From assembly GCA_035471925.1 (NCBI GenBank), contig DATIPO010000232.1, positions 1 to 60,975 of the forward strand: DNA of 60,975 nucleotides. The letters run 5' to 3'. This DNA comes from JANQFM01 sp035471925 (GTDB lineage: Bacteria; Acidobacteriota; UBA6911; RPQK01; DATIPO01). The notes below the pieces were generated by a model. The model was not told the DNA's origin. It saw nothing but the letters and a program-made list of their open reading frames with translations, and did not search any database. Positions 45,569 to 53,739 of this stretch are shown here, piece after piece (positions within the stretch are counted from its first letter, which is position 1; each line of letters begins with the position of its first letter). The position numbers and the translations under genes were made by a program.

Positions 45569-45724
45569 ATGCCTGAAAACATCCGATCGAATGAGCGCGG
45601 CGTATCGACCAGCGAATACGCCGTGATGCTGGCTCTAGTCGCTCTCGCTGTTTCCTCCTTCGGACTCGACATCAGCGGTGCCGTGATAGGCGTCTTCGAC
45701 TCCTTGATGGCGATCCTGAGCTGA
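45569..45724 (+). CDS. Flp/Fap-type (type IVb) pilin-like protein
   Basis: 51 residues from the ATG at 45569. The class III prepilin signature is clear: a short leader ending RG, then VSTSEYAVMLALVALAV, where the Glu-Tyr pair follows the cleavage point, and a hydrophobic helix. The C-terminal GAVIGVFDSLMAIL is also typical. Flp pilins are processed by TadV-type peptidases and assembled by Tad machinery, none of which is in the window, so this is an orphan. Confidence 0.82.
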   Translation: MPENIRSNERGVSTSEYAVMLALVALAVSSFGLDISGAVIGVFDSLMAILS

Positions 45725-46185
45725 ACCGGGTACCGAGCGGTTCATATCCGCTCAAACACGGCCAGTGGTCATGCCATCCGTCGATGCTAGTCTCTACGGG
45801 ACTTGAGAGCTGCCACAACCCAGATGAATGCTGAGTCTTCTCGACCGCGGGGAGGCGGCTCGGCAGGGAATTCCCAAAGTCCAAATCTCAGCATTCCCCT
45901 CGCTCAGGTTTTGCGCCCGTGGGCCCCGGGCGATGTGGGCTGATCGTCACAGAAACGAGAGATTTTTCTGATCAATTCAATAGGCGTTCTACTGTCAGTC
46001 ATGCTAGGGTACGCCGGTCACCTGGGATCTGCGCCTCAACCTCTTATCTGCAGAGCCCTGGGCGCCAGCCCCTCCCGTTGTCGGGACTCTCCTTCCCTGG
46101 GGAGGGGCTTTTCACTCCCGTTTTTTAGGCGAGCCCCCACCTTAGCGGCGAGTTGTTCTTTAGAAGATGTTGCTAGCTGTGGGCC
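45725..46185. other. Intergenic region containing a terminator
   Basis: No gene was recognised. The terminator at 46067-46112 lies in it; the remaining short frames lack start signals. Confidence 0.4.
46067..46112 (+). terminator. Intrinsic-type terminator
   Basis: Arms AGCCCCTCCC (46067-46076) and GGGAGGGGCT (46100-46109) pair perfectly and are followed by TTTT. It is 340 nt past the Flp gene on the plus strand. Confidence 0.7.
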
Positions 46186-46665
46186 TCATCGGGCCGTGGA
46201 CAGGGCTACGACGGAGTTGCTTCCGATGGCTATTCCCGAGTTGCCCATGGGGGTGCTGGAGGCGTCCGCCGGGCCGCCGACGCTGAAGCGGATCACTGCG
46301 GTTTCGTCCGAAAAGAAATAGCGCCGTCCCGTGCTTTCCGAGACGGGAGAGGCGCTGACGGTGAATCCCCCGGGCCCGCCGGCCGTTGTGAAGGCGTAGC
46401 CGTCCTTTTCTCCCGCGGCCAAGGCCCCGTCGATGAGTTGTATGGCGTTGAGGTCGGCCAGCGAAGCAGCAAAATTTCCTTGCGTTTCAGTGGCGGAGTA
46501 GACCAACTGAGCCGAGGTAATGCTGCGGACGGAACTCAGAGCCGACGCCTCATTGGCGGCGATGCGCGACTGGACGAGATTGGGGATGGCCATGGCGATG
46601 ATGATACTGATCACGGCCACCACGATCATCAATTCGATCAGAGAGAATCCTCGTGTACGGTTCAT
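46186..46665 (-). CDS. Type IV pilin-like protein
   Basis: 159 residues. The leader MNRTRG is followed by FSLIELMIVVAVISIIIAMA, the standard class I prepilin N-terminus with Glu5. The spine helix continues (IPNLVQSRIAANEASALSSV), and the globular part is beta-rich with Gly-rich loops. It could be a type IV pilus major pilin or a type II secretion pseudopilin; no assembly genes are near. It lies 134 nt downstream of the ECF sigma cluster on the same strand. Confidence 0.93.
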   Translation of the reverse strand: MNRTRGFSLIELMIVVAVISIIIAMAIPNLVQSRIAANEASALSSVRSITSAQLVYSATETQGNFAASLADLNAIQLIDGALAAGEKDGYAFTTAGGPGGFTVSASPVSESTGRRYFFSDETAVIRFSVGGPADASSTPMGNSGIAIGSNSVVALSTAR

Positions 46666-46799
46666 GTCCGGAACTCCTTATTCACAAAGAAGACCGGCTC
46701 AGACAAGGGACGGGCGGCTGGAAGGCTCACACCTGTTCCCGGCTAGGAAAGTAGCACCCGTTGGCGATTGCAGCGTGTGATCGAAATCACATTTCAGGC

Positions 46800-47165
46800 T
46801 CAGGCCCGGTCCCGGCGGGTTTGGCGGACGGGGATACGGACGCTGCAGCACCAAGCCATCAGAAAGGAGAGCAGGGCAATGCTGAGTGCGGCATAGAGCA
46901 GGGCTTGGCTGAGGAGTTGCTCGCCGACCATCAAATCGAGCTGGATCTTGTCAGCGAACAACCACAGCGGAAACAGGAAAAGAACCGGCGGGGAAATAAT
47001 GACGGCCGCCGCGAGCAGCGCACGCCCAACGATTCTCTGCCGGGCCCTACGGGCGAGCCCAAGCGCTTCCTGTCGTCGTTGCAGATGAATCAGCATCCGC
47101 TCCGACAACCGCTCGGGAACCTCAACCCTGAGACGCTTTTTCAGTTGCTTTTCCAGGTCTTTCAT
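46800..47165 (-). CDS. Two-TM membrane protein, candidate anti-sigma factor
   Basis: 121 residues. A basic, helical N-terminus of about 45 residues (ERLSERMLIHLQRRQEALGL) is followed by two TMs (ALLAAAVIISPPVLFLFPLW; LLYAALSIALLSFLMAWCCS). It overlaps the upstream sigma factor gene by 44 nt. Small cytoplasmic-domain/TM proteins coupled to ECF sigma genes are usually anti-sigma factors, but no zinc finger is present and the family is unassigned. Confidence 0.75.
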   Translation of the reverse strand: MKDLEKQLKKRLRVEVPERLSERMLIHLQRRQEALGLARRARQRIVGRALLAAAVIISPPVLFLFPLWLFADKIQLDLMVGEQLLSQALLYAALSIALLSFLMAWCCSVRIPVRQTRRDRA

Positions 47166-47715
47166 TTCCTCGCTCCAACCGCCTCTTTAATCGCTTGCGC
47201 GCTCTATGGACGCGAACCTTGGCGGCAGGTTCCCGGATGTTCAGAATCTCTCCGATTTCGGCCATCCGGTAGCCTTCATAGTAATGCAGGTAGAGGACCA
47301 AGCGGTCCCGGGGATCAATCTCTCCCAAGGCTGCCCGCAGCGTCTCTTCCAGGGAGGGCAGCATCTCCTGCTCGGCAAGCAGGTCGGGATTCTTGATCCG
47401 GTCGGTTGGCTTCCGGCTGCGTTGCTTGAGGGCATTGAGTGCCAGATTGTAGACGATTCGGTAAAACCAGCTTGAGAGTTTGGCCTCGCCTCTAAAAGTG
47501 CCGGCCTTCTGATAAGCGCGGAAAAAGGCGTCCTGCAAGACGTCCTCGGCGGCCCCCTCGTCCTCGAGGATTTGAAAGGCCACGGCGTATCCGGTGGCAC
47601 TATGGCTTTGGACGAAGCGGCAGGTGGCCTCATCTTCGCCGCGGGCCAAGGCTCTTGCCCAGTCCCTGTCGTCCGTCGTTGGGGCGGATGCTCCCACGTG
47701 CCTAAAACCTTGCAA
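47122..47715 (-). CDS. ECF (RpoE-like) sigma factor
   Basis: 197 residues. Region 2 is clear: GYAVAFQILEDEGAAEDVLQ and FRGEAKLSSWFYRIVYNLAL. Region 4 shows DPRDRLVLYLHYYEGYRMAE and IGEILNIREPAAKVRVHRAR. The start may be the TTG at 47715, which overlaps the upstream membrane-protein gene by 14 nt, or a GTG at 47697. The neighbours are small membrane proteins, a typical regulated ECF unit. Confidence 0.93.
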   Translation of the reverse strand: MQGFRHVGASAPTTDDRDWARALARGEDEATCRFVQSHSATGYAVAFQILEDEGAAEDVLQDAFFRAYQKAGTFRGEAKLSSWFYRIVYNLALNALKQRSRKPTDRIKNPDLLAEQEMLPSLEETLRAALGEIDPRDRLVLYLHYYEGYRMAEIGEILNIREPAAKVRVHRARKRLKRRLERGNERPGKATEKASQG

Positions 47716-47992
47716 AAAATGGGGAAGAAGCGAACACGAGCAGCACCAAAAAGGGCAGCAGCAAGAGCGCGTAAACCACCCCGATCGTGATGGTCAGGCG
47801 CTTCCACATTGCCTGCTGGTGCTTTTGGACGGCCTCCAAATATTCCTCCACCCGGTCTGGAGGGAGCCTCTCAGCCACCGACATATTCTCTCGATGACGC
47901 ATGATCGAGAAGATCAGCACCGCGACCACGACGACGATGCCGGTGGCACTGAGCAAAGCCAGCAATATGAGCAGCAGGGCAGGAACAGCCAT
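47702..47992 (-). CDS. Small two-TM protein upstream of ECF sigma
   Basis: 96 residues with an excellent AAGGAGGAG before the ATG. TM1 is at 5-30 (LILLALLSATGIVVVVAVLI). TM2 lies at about 69-90. Between them is a charged helical loop (ENMSVAERLPPDRVEEYLEA). It overlaps the sigma factor gene start. No family is recognised; it probably belongs to the same regulatory operon. Confidence 0.8.
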   Translation of the reverse strand: MAVPALLLILLALLSATGIVVVVAVLIFSIMRHRENMSVAERLPPDRVEEYLEAVQKHQQAMWKRLTITIGVVYALLLLPFLVLLVFASSPFFARF

Positions 47993-48092
47993 TTTCTCCT
48001 CCTTCTGCCCCTATGACAACGCGCGGGCTCGAAAGGTTACAGCTCTCTCCCGCCTTGTATGCCGACTCGGCTGGCAAGAACGCTCGAGGGCT

Positions 48093-48416
48093 TCATCCCT
48101 CCTCCAACATCGGTTCCAGTCCCGAGGCCATGCTGGTCAGGGTGTCCAGGGAAGCTTTGGCCAATTGCAGGCCCTGCGGCAACACCCGGGCGTAGCGGCG
48201 AGGCTTGCCGCCGCTCGGGGGACTCTCCAAGTAGGTCTCGACGAAGTCCTTTTCCTCGAGACGCTTGAGCGCCACGTACACGGCAGCCCGCGACACCTTG
48301 CGTCCGGTGCGTTTCTCGATCTCCTCAGCGATTGCCATCCCGTAGGCCTTCTGCCCCAGATGAAGTATTGCCATCAGGATCAAAAGCTCCACTTCGCCCA
48401 GTACACGTTTGGTCAT
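48093..48416 (-). CDS. PadR-family transcriptional regulator
   Basis: 107 residues. The winged helix is typical of PadR: GEVELLILMAILHLGQKAYG, then VSRAAVYVALKRLEEKDFVE, then SGGKPRRYARVLPQGLQLAK (the GG..R.YY-like wing). In Acidobacteriota, PadR genes commonly precede ADOP permeases; here the nearest is the broken one at 50469-50978. A perfect 9-bp inverted repeat lies 7 nt before its start. Confidence 0.94.
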   Translation of the reverse strand: MTKRVLGEVELLILMAILHLGQKAYGMAIAEEIEKRTGRKVSRAAVYVALKRLEEKDFVETYLESPPSGGKPRRYARVLPQGLQLAKASLDTLTSMASGLEPMLEEG

Positions 48417-48422
48417 GAAGAG

Positions 48423-48443
48423 TATGATAGCAGAGCTATCATA
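48423..48443. promoter_or_regulatory. PadR operator-like inverted repeat
   Basis: Perfect arms TATGATAGC (48423-48431) and GCTATCATA (48435-48443) around AGA, only 7 nt upstream of the padR ATG. A third half-site CTATCAT lies at 48450-48456. Autoregulation by PadR is inferred. Confidence 0.65.
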
Positions 48444-48556
48444 GCATGTCTATCATTTTGTCCGGTCGGCAAGAGCCGTGAGCGTTTTGGAGGACGTGGA
48501 AAGACGGCACGATCTGCCATCTGATGTTGAGTTCGGTGGAGGGAGATAGACTGTAG

Positions 48557-48584
48557 CCGGGAGGCCGTCTCGACGGCCTCCCGG
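48557..48584 (-). terminator. GC-rich hairpin after the exported protein gene
   Basis: 13-bp perfect arms (CCGGGAGGCCGTC / GACGGCCTCCCGG) with a minimal 2-nt separation, 20 nt past the stop of the gene at 48605. No U-tract follows in the minus direction. Confidence 0.6.
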
Positions 48585-48604
48585 GTTCTTGAAGGGTTGG
48601 CAGG

Positions 48605-49915
48605 TCAGGGCTGGGTGACTTGAATGTAGGTCGCCCAGTTGCCTTGGTCGACGAAGCGGGGGCCAGCGCCCCAGGCAGTTTCGTCCTGGTCGGCTGCACA
48701 CTGCGGTCCCGAGGCTAGGTCGGTGAAGTTGACAGCGATGTCAGCCGCATCACAGGCCAAGCTGTCGTTCAGGCCCGTGGCCGTGTCGATCACGTAGAAG
48801 TCTCCTCCGCCGGTGGAATGACCGTAGAGCACTCCATTGGAGCCGTAGGAGATCTGTTGCTGATCGGCGCATTCGCCGACTCCGCTGTTGGCGTTGCCGG
48901 GGTCGTCGCAAAGGCGCGTGAAATTTACGCAGCCGTTGAGGTCGACCGAGAAGAAGGTGCTCTCGGGGCCGTTCGTGGACGCAAAGAGGATGGTGGTGCC
49001 GGGGGCCACTGCCGAGTCGCCGAAGCGGTACTCGCCGGAGGCGCCAGCGCCGTCCACGTCGCAATAGGGGGACTCGGTTGGCGGAGCGCCGTTGACGTCC
49101 ACCGAATAGAGCGAATCTGATCTGTTGGCCACGTACCAGTATTCACCCAGGAAGAAGGTGCCGCCAGCCGAGTGGCCGAAGAGCGGATCATTGACTCCGT
49201 TGAGGTTGACTTGAGCCACCGTCATGGTGTCCAGGTCCGCCGCCCACAGCTCGCTTCCGGGCTGCTCGGGTGTGCCGCTGACGGCGCCCGAGGCTGAAAA
49301 GTAGAGCGTGTTGTTGGCGGCGTCGAAGGCCAAGCCGTTGGGCGAGTTCACGTTGTTGTCGGCGGGGGCCGGATCGCCGGTGTCAATCAGTGGCGTGGCG
49401 GCGCAGGCTACGGCGTCGATCTCCCAGATCCAGCCCGTCCCCTGCTCGGTTCCGTAAAGCACGCCCTCCAATTGGCAGGAGGGAGTGTTGTCGATCTCGG
49501 CATGGGCGGCCACAACGAAATCACCCAAGGGGACCGGTCCCAGGCTTACGGTGTAACTGCTGGCGCAGGCCACGGGTTCGTTGGCGGAAAACTGTCCGGG
49601 CTTGGGGCTTCCGTTCCTGGTCTGAGGAATCCCGGAGGCGTCGGCGGCGACATGAGCATGAACTTGCTGGATGCACCAGTAGTCGCTCTCGATGATGCCG
49701 TCACCATTCAGGTCCATGTCGGAAATGGTGTAGATGACTTCCAGGGTTCCGCCGTTGTCGATCACCTCGACAGTTCCGACTTCGATGTCTTGACCGGCGA
49801 AAAGAGCCACCTCCACGGGAAGTTGCGCCACCGCCCAAGACGAGGCGGCGAAAAGCGCCAAGAGGGCATAGAGGCCCCAGCGCATCGATACGTGATTTGA
49901 GCGTTTCGGTTTCAT
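48605..49915 (-). CDS. Exported protein of unknown function, beta-propeller-like
   Basis: 436 residues from the ATG at 49915 (MKPKRSNHVSMRWGLYALLA), preceded by GGAGAG; the longer frame upstream is not supported. A signal peptide ends ...SSWAVAQ. The mature part has an EF-like DMDLNGDGIIESD segment near residue 60. From about 165 on, repeats of the type NGLAFDAANNTLYFSAS, SNGVLYGHSTGGGDFYVIDT and SLYSVDV suggest a beta-propeller. Cysteines are spaced in pairs. Family is not recognised. Confidence 0.8.
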   Translation of the reverse strand: MKPKRSNHVSMRWGLYALLALFAASSWAVAQLPVEVALFAGQDIEVGTVEVIDNGGTLEVIYTISDMDLNGDGIIESDYWCIQQVHAHVAADASGIPQTRNGSPKPGQFSANEPVACASSYTVSLGPVPLGDFVVAAHAEIDNTPSCQLEGVLYGTEQGTGWIWEIDAVACAATPLIDTGDPAPADNNVNSPNGLAFDAANNTLYFSASGAVSGTPEQPGSELWAADLDTMTVAQVNLNGVNDPLFGHSAGGTFFLGEYWYVANRSDSLYSVDVNGAPPTESPYCDVDGAGASGEYRFGDSAVAPGTTILFASTNGPESTFFSVDLNGCVNFTRLCDDPGNANSGVGECADQQQISYGSNGVLYGHSTGGGDFYVIDTATGLNDSLACDAADIAVNFTDLASGPQCAADQDETAWGAGPRFVDQGNWATYIQVTQP

Positions 49916-50331
49916 TGAAATCTCTCCTAGAATAATCTCGGCCGCTCCTTGAAACTCGGTTGAGTCCGGTCTGGGAGCGGTGCGGTTATTGTCAGAAGTC
50001 TGAAAACGGGAGGAGAAGCGAACGCTTGATCCCCATTTATTTCGTGGTTTCAGGTGCCTCACGAGAGGAGCGCCCTCTGGGGACCAGTTCCTGCGCTCAG
50101 CGTCGCTCACATCACCCCTAACGCCAATCTACTCCTTCCCGCAACGCAAATCAAGCAAGCCAAATATTTAAGTCATTTCTGTTTTAAATGACAATAGAGC
50201 CGAACAAGGCAAAGCTGTAGAACTCGAAATGAAGGAGCCGCCGTGGAGCGGTCTTCAGTTAAAAGGTGCGATCACTTTTCCGGTCCGAACCTTGACGGGA
50301 GCGGCCCTCAGGGTCTGCAATGGAAAGACGG
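49916..50331. other. Intergenic region
   Basis: This contains the promoter of the exported protein gene. A short Leu-poor frame opens at 50229 on the plus strand but its first 240 nt do not look coding. No RNA, repeat or terminator was seen. Confidence 0.35.
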
Positions 50332-50460
50332 ATGAGGATCAGACTCAAACACGAGCGGTTGGGAGAGCTGCTGGCGGAGAGCCGGATGAGCCAGAACCGC
50401 TGGGCCCTGCGCATGGGCGTCAGCCGTTCCCACCTCTCTATGCTGGTCAATGGACGGCGG
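50332..50460 (+). pseudogene. N-terminal fragment of an XRE-type HTH gene
   Basis: About 43 codons (MRIRLKHERLGELLAESRMS, then VSRSHLSMLVNGRR) match a lambda-repressor-like helix-turn-helix. After NGRR the sequence abruptly stops resembling the family and, in a different frame, becomes an ADOP permease fragment. It is a truncated relic fused to it at about 50465. Confidence 0.75.
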
Positions 50461-50468
50461 GCCCTGGG

Positions 50469-50978
50469 TGCGCGGGACGCATGCGGCTCATCATGCAGTT
50501 GTTGAGCGAGTCGGTGCTCATCGCCGTTGTCGGCGGCTGCTTAGGCCTCCCCGTTGGATGGGCTTTCAAGAGCCTGGTGGCCAGCACCATCCCCGAGAAT
50601 GAACTTCCCTTTTGGATGAGCTTCGATTTCGACGCCACCGTGGTGGCCTTCTCCGCTGGGCTGTGCCTGCTCTCCGGCCTGCTCTTCGGCACTTTGCCGG
50701 CCTTGCAGATTTCGCGTGCGGACGATATCGATGCCTTGCGCGGTGCTGGCCATCGCACCGCCGGCTCCCGCCGCGGACGCTTGCTCAGCCGGGGACTCGT
50801 GGTCGGCGAAGTGACCTTGGCCATGGTGCTGCTGATCGGGTCCGGACTGCTCATGCAGGGCTATCTCTACAAGCGGACCGTCGATCTCGGCTTCGACCGC
50901 GAGGGTGTCCTGACCATCGACTTGGAGCTTCCTCAGGAACAGTATTCCTCGAAGACTGTCCATTTCGCTCCTAGACTG
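50469..50978 (+). pseudogene. Internal fragment of an ADOP permease
   Basis: About 170 codons corresponding to the middle of the ADOP family: GRMRLIMQLLSESVLIAVVG (first FtsX block), SGLLFGTLPALQISRADDID, and RGLVVGEVTLAMVLLIGSGL up to LTIDLELPQEQYSS (start of the second periplasmic domain). The N-terminal half and the C-terminal 330 residues are missing; the frame runs into unrelated sequence after about residue 250. The gene at 4189-6690 is a complete relative. Confidence 0.85.
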
Positions 50979-51115
50979 CCAGAGGCGTCCCATGGGCCTT
51001 CAAGGCTTTGGCGGGGCACGTCGCCTCTGGCTGCATTTGGGCCGGGTACGGCGCGATGAATCCATGCTAGACTCGCCGCACCAACTGAAGCGCTTATCTT
51101 GGTAAGGATGGGGTG

Positions 51116-53644
51116 ATGTCTCGCGAGCGAGAGCTCTTTGAAGCCTGCCTCGATCTTCCCGCTCAAGAACGGGAAAGCTATCTGGAAGAGAAGTGCGCCG
51201 GTGACGGGGTTATCAAGGAGAAGGTCCGGCGCCTGCTGGCAGCTCATGAGGACTCCTTGGCAACCGATGCCTTTCCCGAGTTGCCGCTGGCCCAGGAGAT
51301 GGAAGAAATCGGCCCCTACCGGATTCTCGGCATCCTTGGCGAGGGCGGAATGGGCGTGGTCTACGAAGCCGAGCAGCAGGAGCCGGTGCGCCGGCGGGTG
51401 GCGCTCAAGGTGATCCGGGTCGGGATGCAGAAGAGCTCTCCCATCGTCCGCCGCTTCGAGGCCGAACGGCAGGCCCTGGCGGTCATGGACCATCCCTATA
51501 TCGCCAAGGTCCTGGATGCGGGGGTCACGTCCGACGGACGTCCCTATTTCGTGATGGAACTGGTGGAGGGCATCCCGGTCGATGAATTCTGCGACCGCCA
51601 CAGCCTCACCACTCGACGCCGTCTCGAACTCTTCATGCGCATCTGCCGGGCCGTCCAGCACGCCCATCAGAAAGGCATCATCCACCGCGACCTCAAGCCT
51701 TCCAATGTGCTGGTCTCCAAGCACGGTGAGGAAATCATCCCGCGGGTGATCGACTTCGGCATCGCCAAGGCCATGGGAGAGAGCCTCACCGACCAGACCT
51801 TAGTCACCCACCACGGCATCACTCTGGGGACGCCGGCCTACATGAGTCCTGAGCAGGCCGGTCAGAAAGGGCTCGACATCGACACCCGTTCCGACATTTA
51901 TTCGCTGGGCGTCATGCTCTACGAAGTTCTGGTCGGTCGGCTGCCTCTCGATCCGTCCGAGTTGGGCGTGCCCGCTTTCGTGGCCAAGCTGGCCAGCCGC
52001 CAAACAGAGCCGCCCACGCCCAGCGCCCGCTGGCGGCAGTTGGGTGACCAACAGACCCAGATCGCCCAGCGCCGAAGGACTGATCCCTGGACCTTGGAGC
52101 GCCAGTTGAAAGGCGACTTGGACTGGATCGTGATGAAGGCCCTGGAAGCCGACCGCGACCGCCGCTATGAGACGGTGGACGCCCTGTCCAAGGACCTGAA
52201 CCGCTACTTGACCAACCAGCCGGTGTTGGCGCGTCCGCCCAGCCGCTCTTACCGCCTCTCCAAGTTCGTGCGCCGCAACCGATCAGCCGTGGCCGCGGCT
52301 CTGGTGGCGGTGCTGGCCGTGCTGGCGGGATTGGCCGGCACGACGGTCGGGCTGATCAGGGCCACTCAAGCTGAGGCGCAGGCTCGGCGTCAGGCCGCCA
52401 CCGCTGAGCATGTGACCGACTTTCTGGTGGGCCTGTTCGAGGTCTCTGACCCGGGACAGTCCAGGGGCGAGTCCGTGACCGCCAAGGAATTGTTGGCACA
52501 GGGGGCGGCCCGCATCGAGTCCGAGTTGCAGGACGATCCACTGGTTCGGGCCCGCCTGCTGAAGACCCTTGGACGCGTCCATTTGACGCTGGGACTCTAC
52601 GAGGAAGCGCAGTCGCTGGCCAGCAGGGCGGTTGAAATCGAAGGTGCTGCCGATGCCGATCCGCTGGAATTGGCGGAGTCGCTGAGCATTCAGGCCGCCG
52701 CCCACAGCTCCCTTGGAGAATTTGAGACGGCCGAGCAGATGCTGCAGGAGGCCGCTGCCATCCGCCGCAAGGAATTGGGCTTGGAACATCGACTCATCGC
52801 TGACTCGCGGCACGCGCTGGGCGTGCTCTACTGGCGGCTGGACCGACTGGAGGAAGCCCGACAGATGCACGAGTCCAATCTGGAACTGCGGCGCCGCCTG
52901 CTGGGGACCGACCATTTGGATGTGGGCCACAGCCACCGGTCTCTCGCGCTGGTTCTCTTTGATATGGGTGAGCATGAGCAGGCCCGTCAAGGCTTGGAGC
53001 GGTCTTTGCAGATCTTCCGCCGCGAACTGGGGGACAACCACCCTCTGGTCTCGGATAGCCTCGACAGCCTGGGATTGGTCGAACACCAACTGGGGCACTT
53101 CGAGAAAGCTCACGAATTCTACTTGCAGGCCTTGCAGTTGAGGAAGGAGACGCTGGGCGAGGAGCACCCCACCCTGGCTTTCAGCCACCTCAACTTGGCC
53201 AGGGCCGCTTCCGCCCTCAACCGTCCCGAGGAGGCTCTGCGGCACTACCGCCAAGGCCTGCGCATCCGCGAGGAACAACTCGGACCGGACCATCCCCGCA
53301 CAGCCGACTTGCTGGAAAGCCTGGCCGTGTTTCATGCCCGCCGCGGCGAGTTTCAGCAAGCCCGGCCTCTTTTCGAGCGCTCGCTCGACATCTACGTCGA
53401 GTCCTACGGTCCCGAGCACCGCGAAACCCTGGAAAGCTTTCGCAACCTAGCCGTCCTCGACGCCCTGCAGGGGCGAACTGAGGAAGCGGTCGATCTGCTC
53501 TGGAGGGCCTATCGAGGGGGATACGCGGCCAAACTGCACCTCGATCAGTCGCTCTTCGACCCCCTTCGCGACCATCCCCGCTTCAAGGAACTGACGCAGG
53601 CGGTCCAGCGCCAGCTCCAGTCTCCGGGCCTGCAATCGCAGTAG
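51116..53644 (+). CDS. Ser/Thr protein kinase with C-terminal TPR array
   Basis: 842 residues (ATG at 51116; a GTG one codon earlier is possible). A short N-terminal helical region is followed by a complete Hanks-type kinase at about 65-340: GEGGMGVVYEAE, catalytic Lys in ALKVI, IHRDLKPSNVL, DFGIAK and TPAYMSPEQAG. A TM lies at about 395-418 (SAVAAALVAVLAVLAGLAG). The outer half holds TPRs of about 42 residues (LGLYEEAQSLASRAVEIEG, LGHFEKAHEFYLQALQLRKE, RGEFQQARPLFERSLDIYVE). It probably signals across the inner membrane, with TPRs as the sensor. This layout is common in Acidobacteriota. Confidence 0.95.
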   Translation: MSRERELFEACLDLPAQERESYLEEKCAGDGVIKEKVRRLLAAHEDSLATDAFPELPLAQEMEEIGPYRILGILGEGGMGVVYEAEQQEPVRRRVALKVIRVGMQKSSPIVRRFEAERQALAVMDHPYIAKVLDAGVTSDGRPYFVMELVEGIPVDEFCDRHSLTTRRRLELFMRICRAVQHAHQKGIIHRDLKPSNVLVSKHGEEIIPRVIDFGIAKAMGESLTDQTLVTHHGITLGTPAYMSPEQAGQKGLDIDTRSDIYSLGVMLYEVLVGRLPLDPSELGVPAFVAKLASRQTEPPTPSARWRQLGDQQTQIAQRRRTDPWTLERQLKGDLDWIVMKALEADRDRRYETVDALSKDLNRYLTNQPVLARPPSRSYRLSKFVRRNRSAVAAALVAVLAVLAGLAGTTVGLIRATQAEAQARRQAATAEHVTDFLVGLFEVSDPGQSRGESVTAKELLAQGAARIESELQDDPLVRARLLKTLGRVHLTLGLYEEAQSLASRAVEIEGAADADPLELAESLSIQAAAHSSLGEFETAEQMLQEAAAIRRKELGLEHRLIADSRHALGVLYWRLDRLEEARQMHESNLELRRRLLGTDHLDVGHSHRSLALVLFDMGEHEQARQGLERSLQIFRRELGDNHPLVSDSLDSLGLVEHQLGHFEKAHEFYLQALQLRKETLGEEHPTLAFSHLNLARAASALNRPEEALRHYRQGLRIREEQLGPDHPRTADLLESLAVFHARRGEFQQARPLFERSLDIYVESYGPEHRETLESFRNLAVLDALQGRTEEAVDLLWRAYRGGYAAKLHLDQSLFDPLRDHPRFKELTQAVQRQLQSPGLQSQ

Positions 53645-53739
53645 CGACCTGCCGCGCCAGGTGAATTGCTCGCAAGCCAGGCTCCTCGCCTTGCGCTCGG
53701 CGGGCTCCTTGCCCAGGCCGCCTGGGCTTGGCCCTTTGA

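Noticed and set aside
52283..53419. 378-codon minus-strand frame
   Set aside because: Antisense to the TPR half of the kinase.
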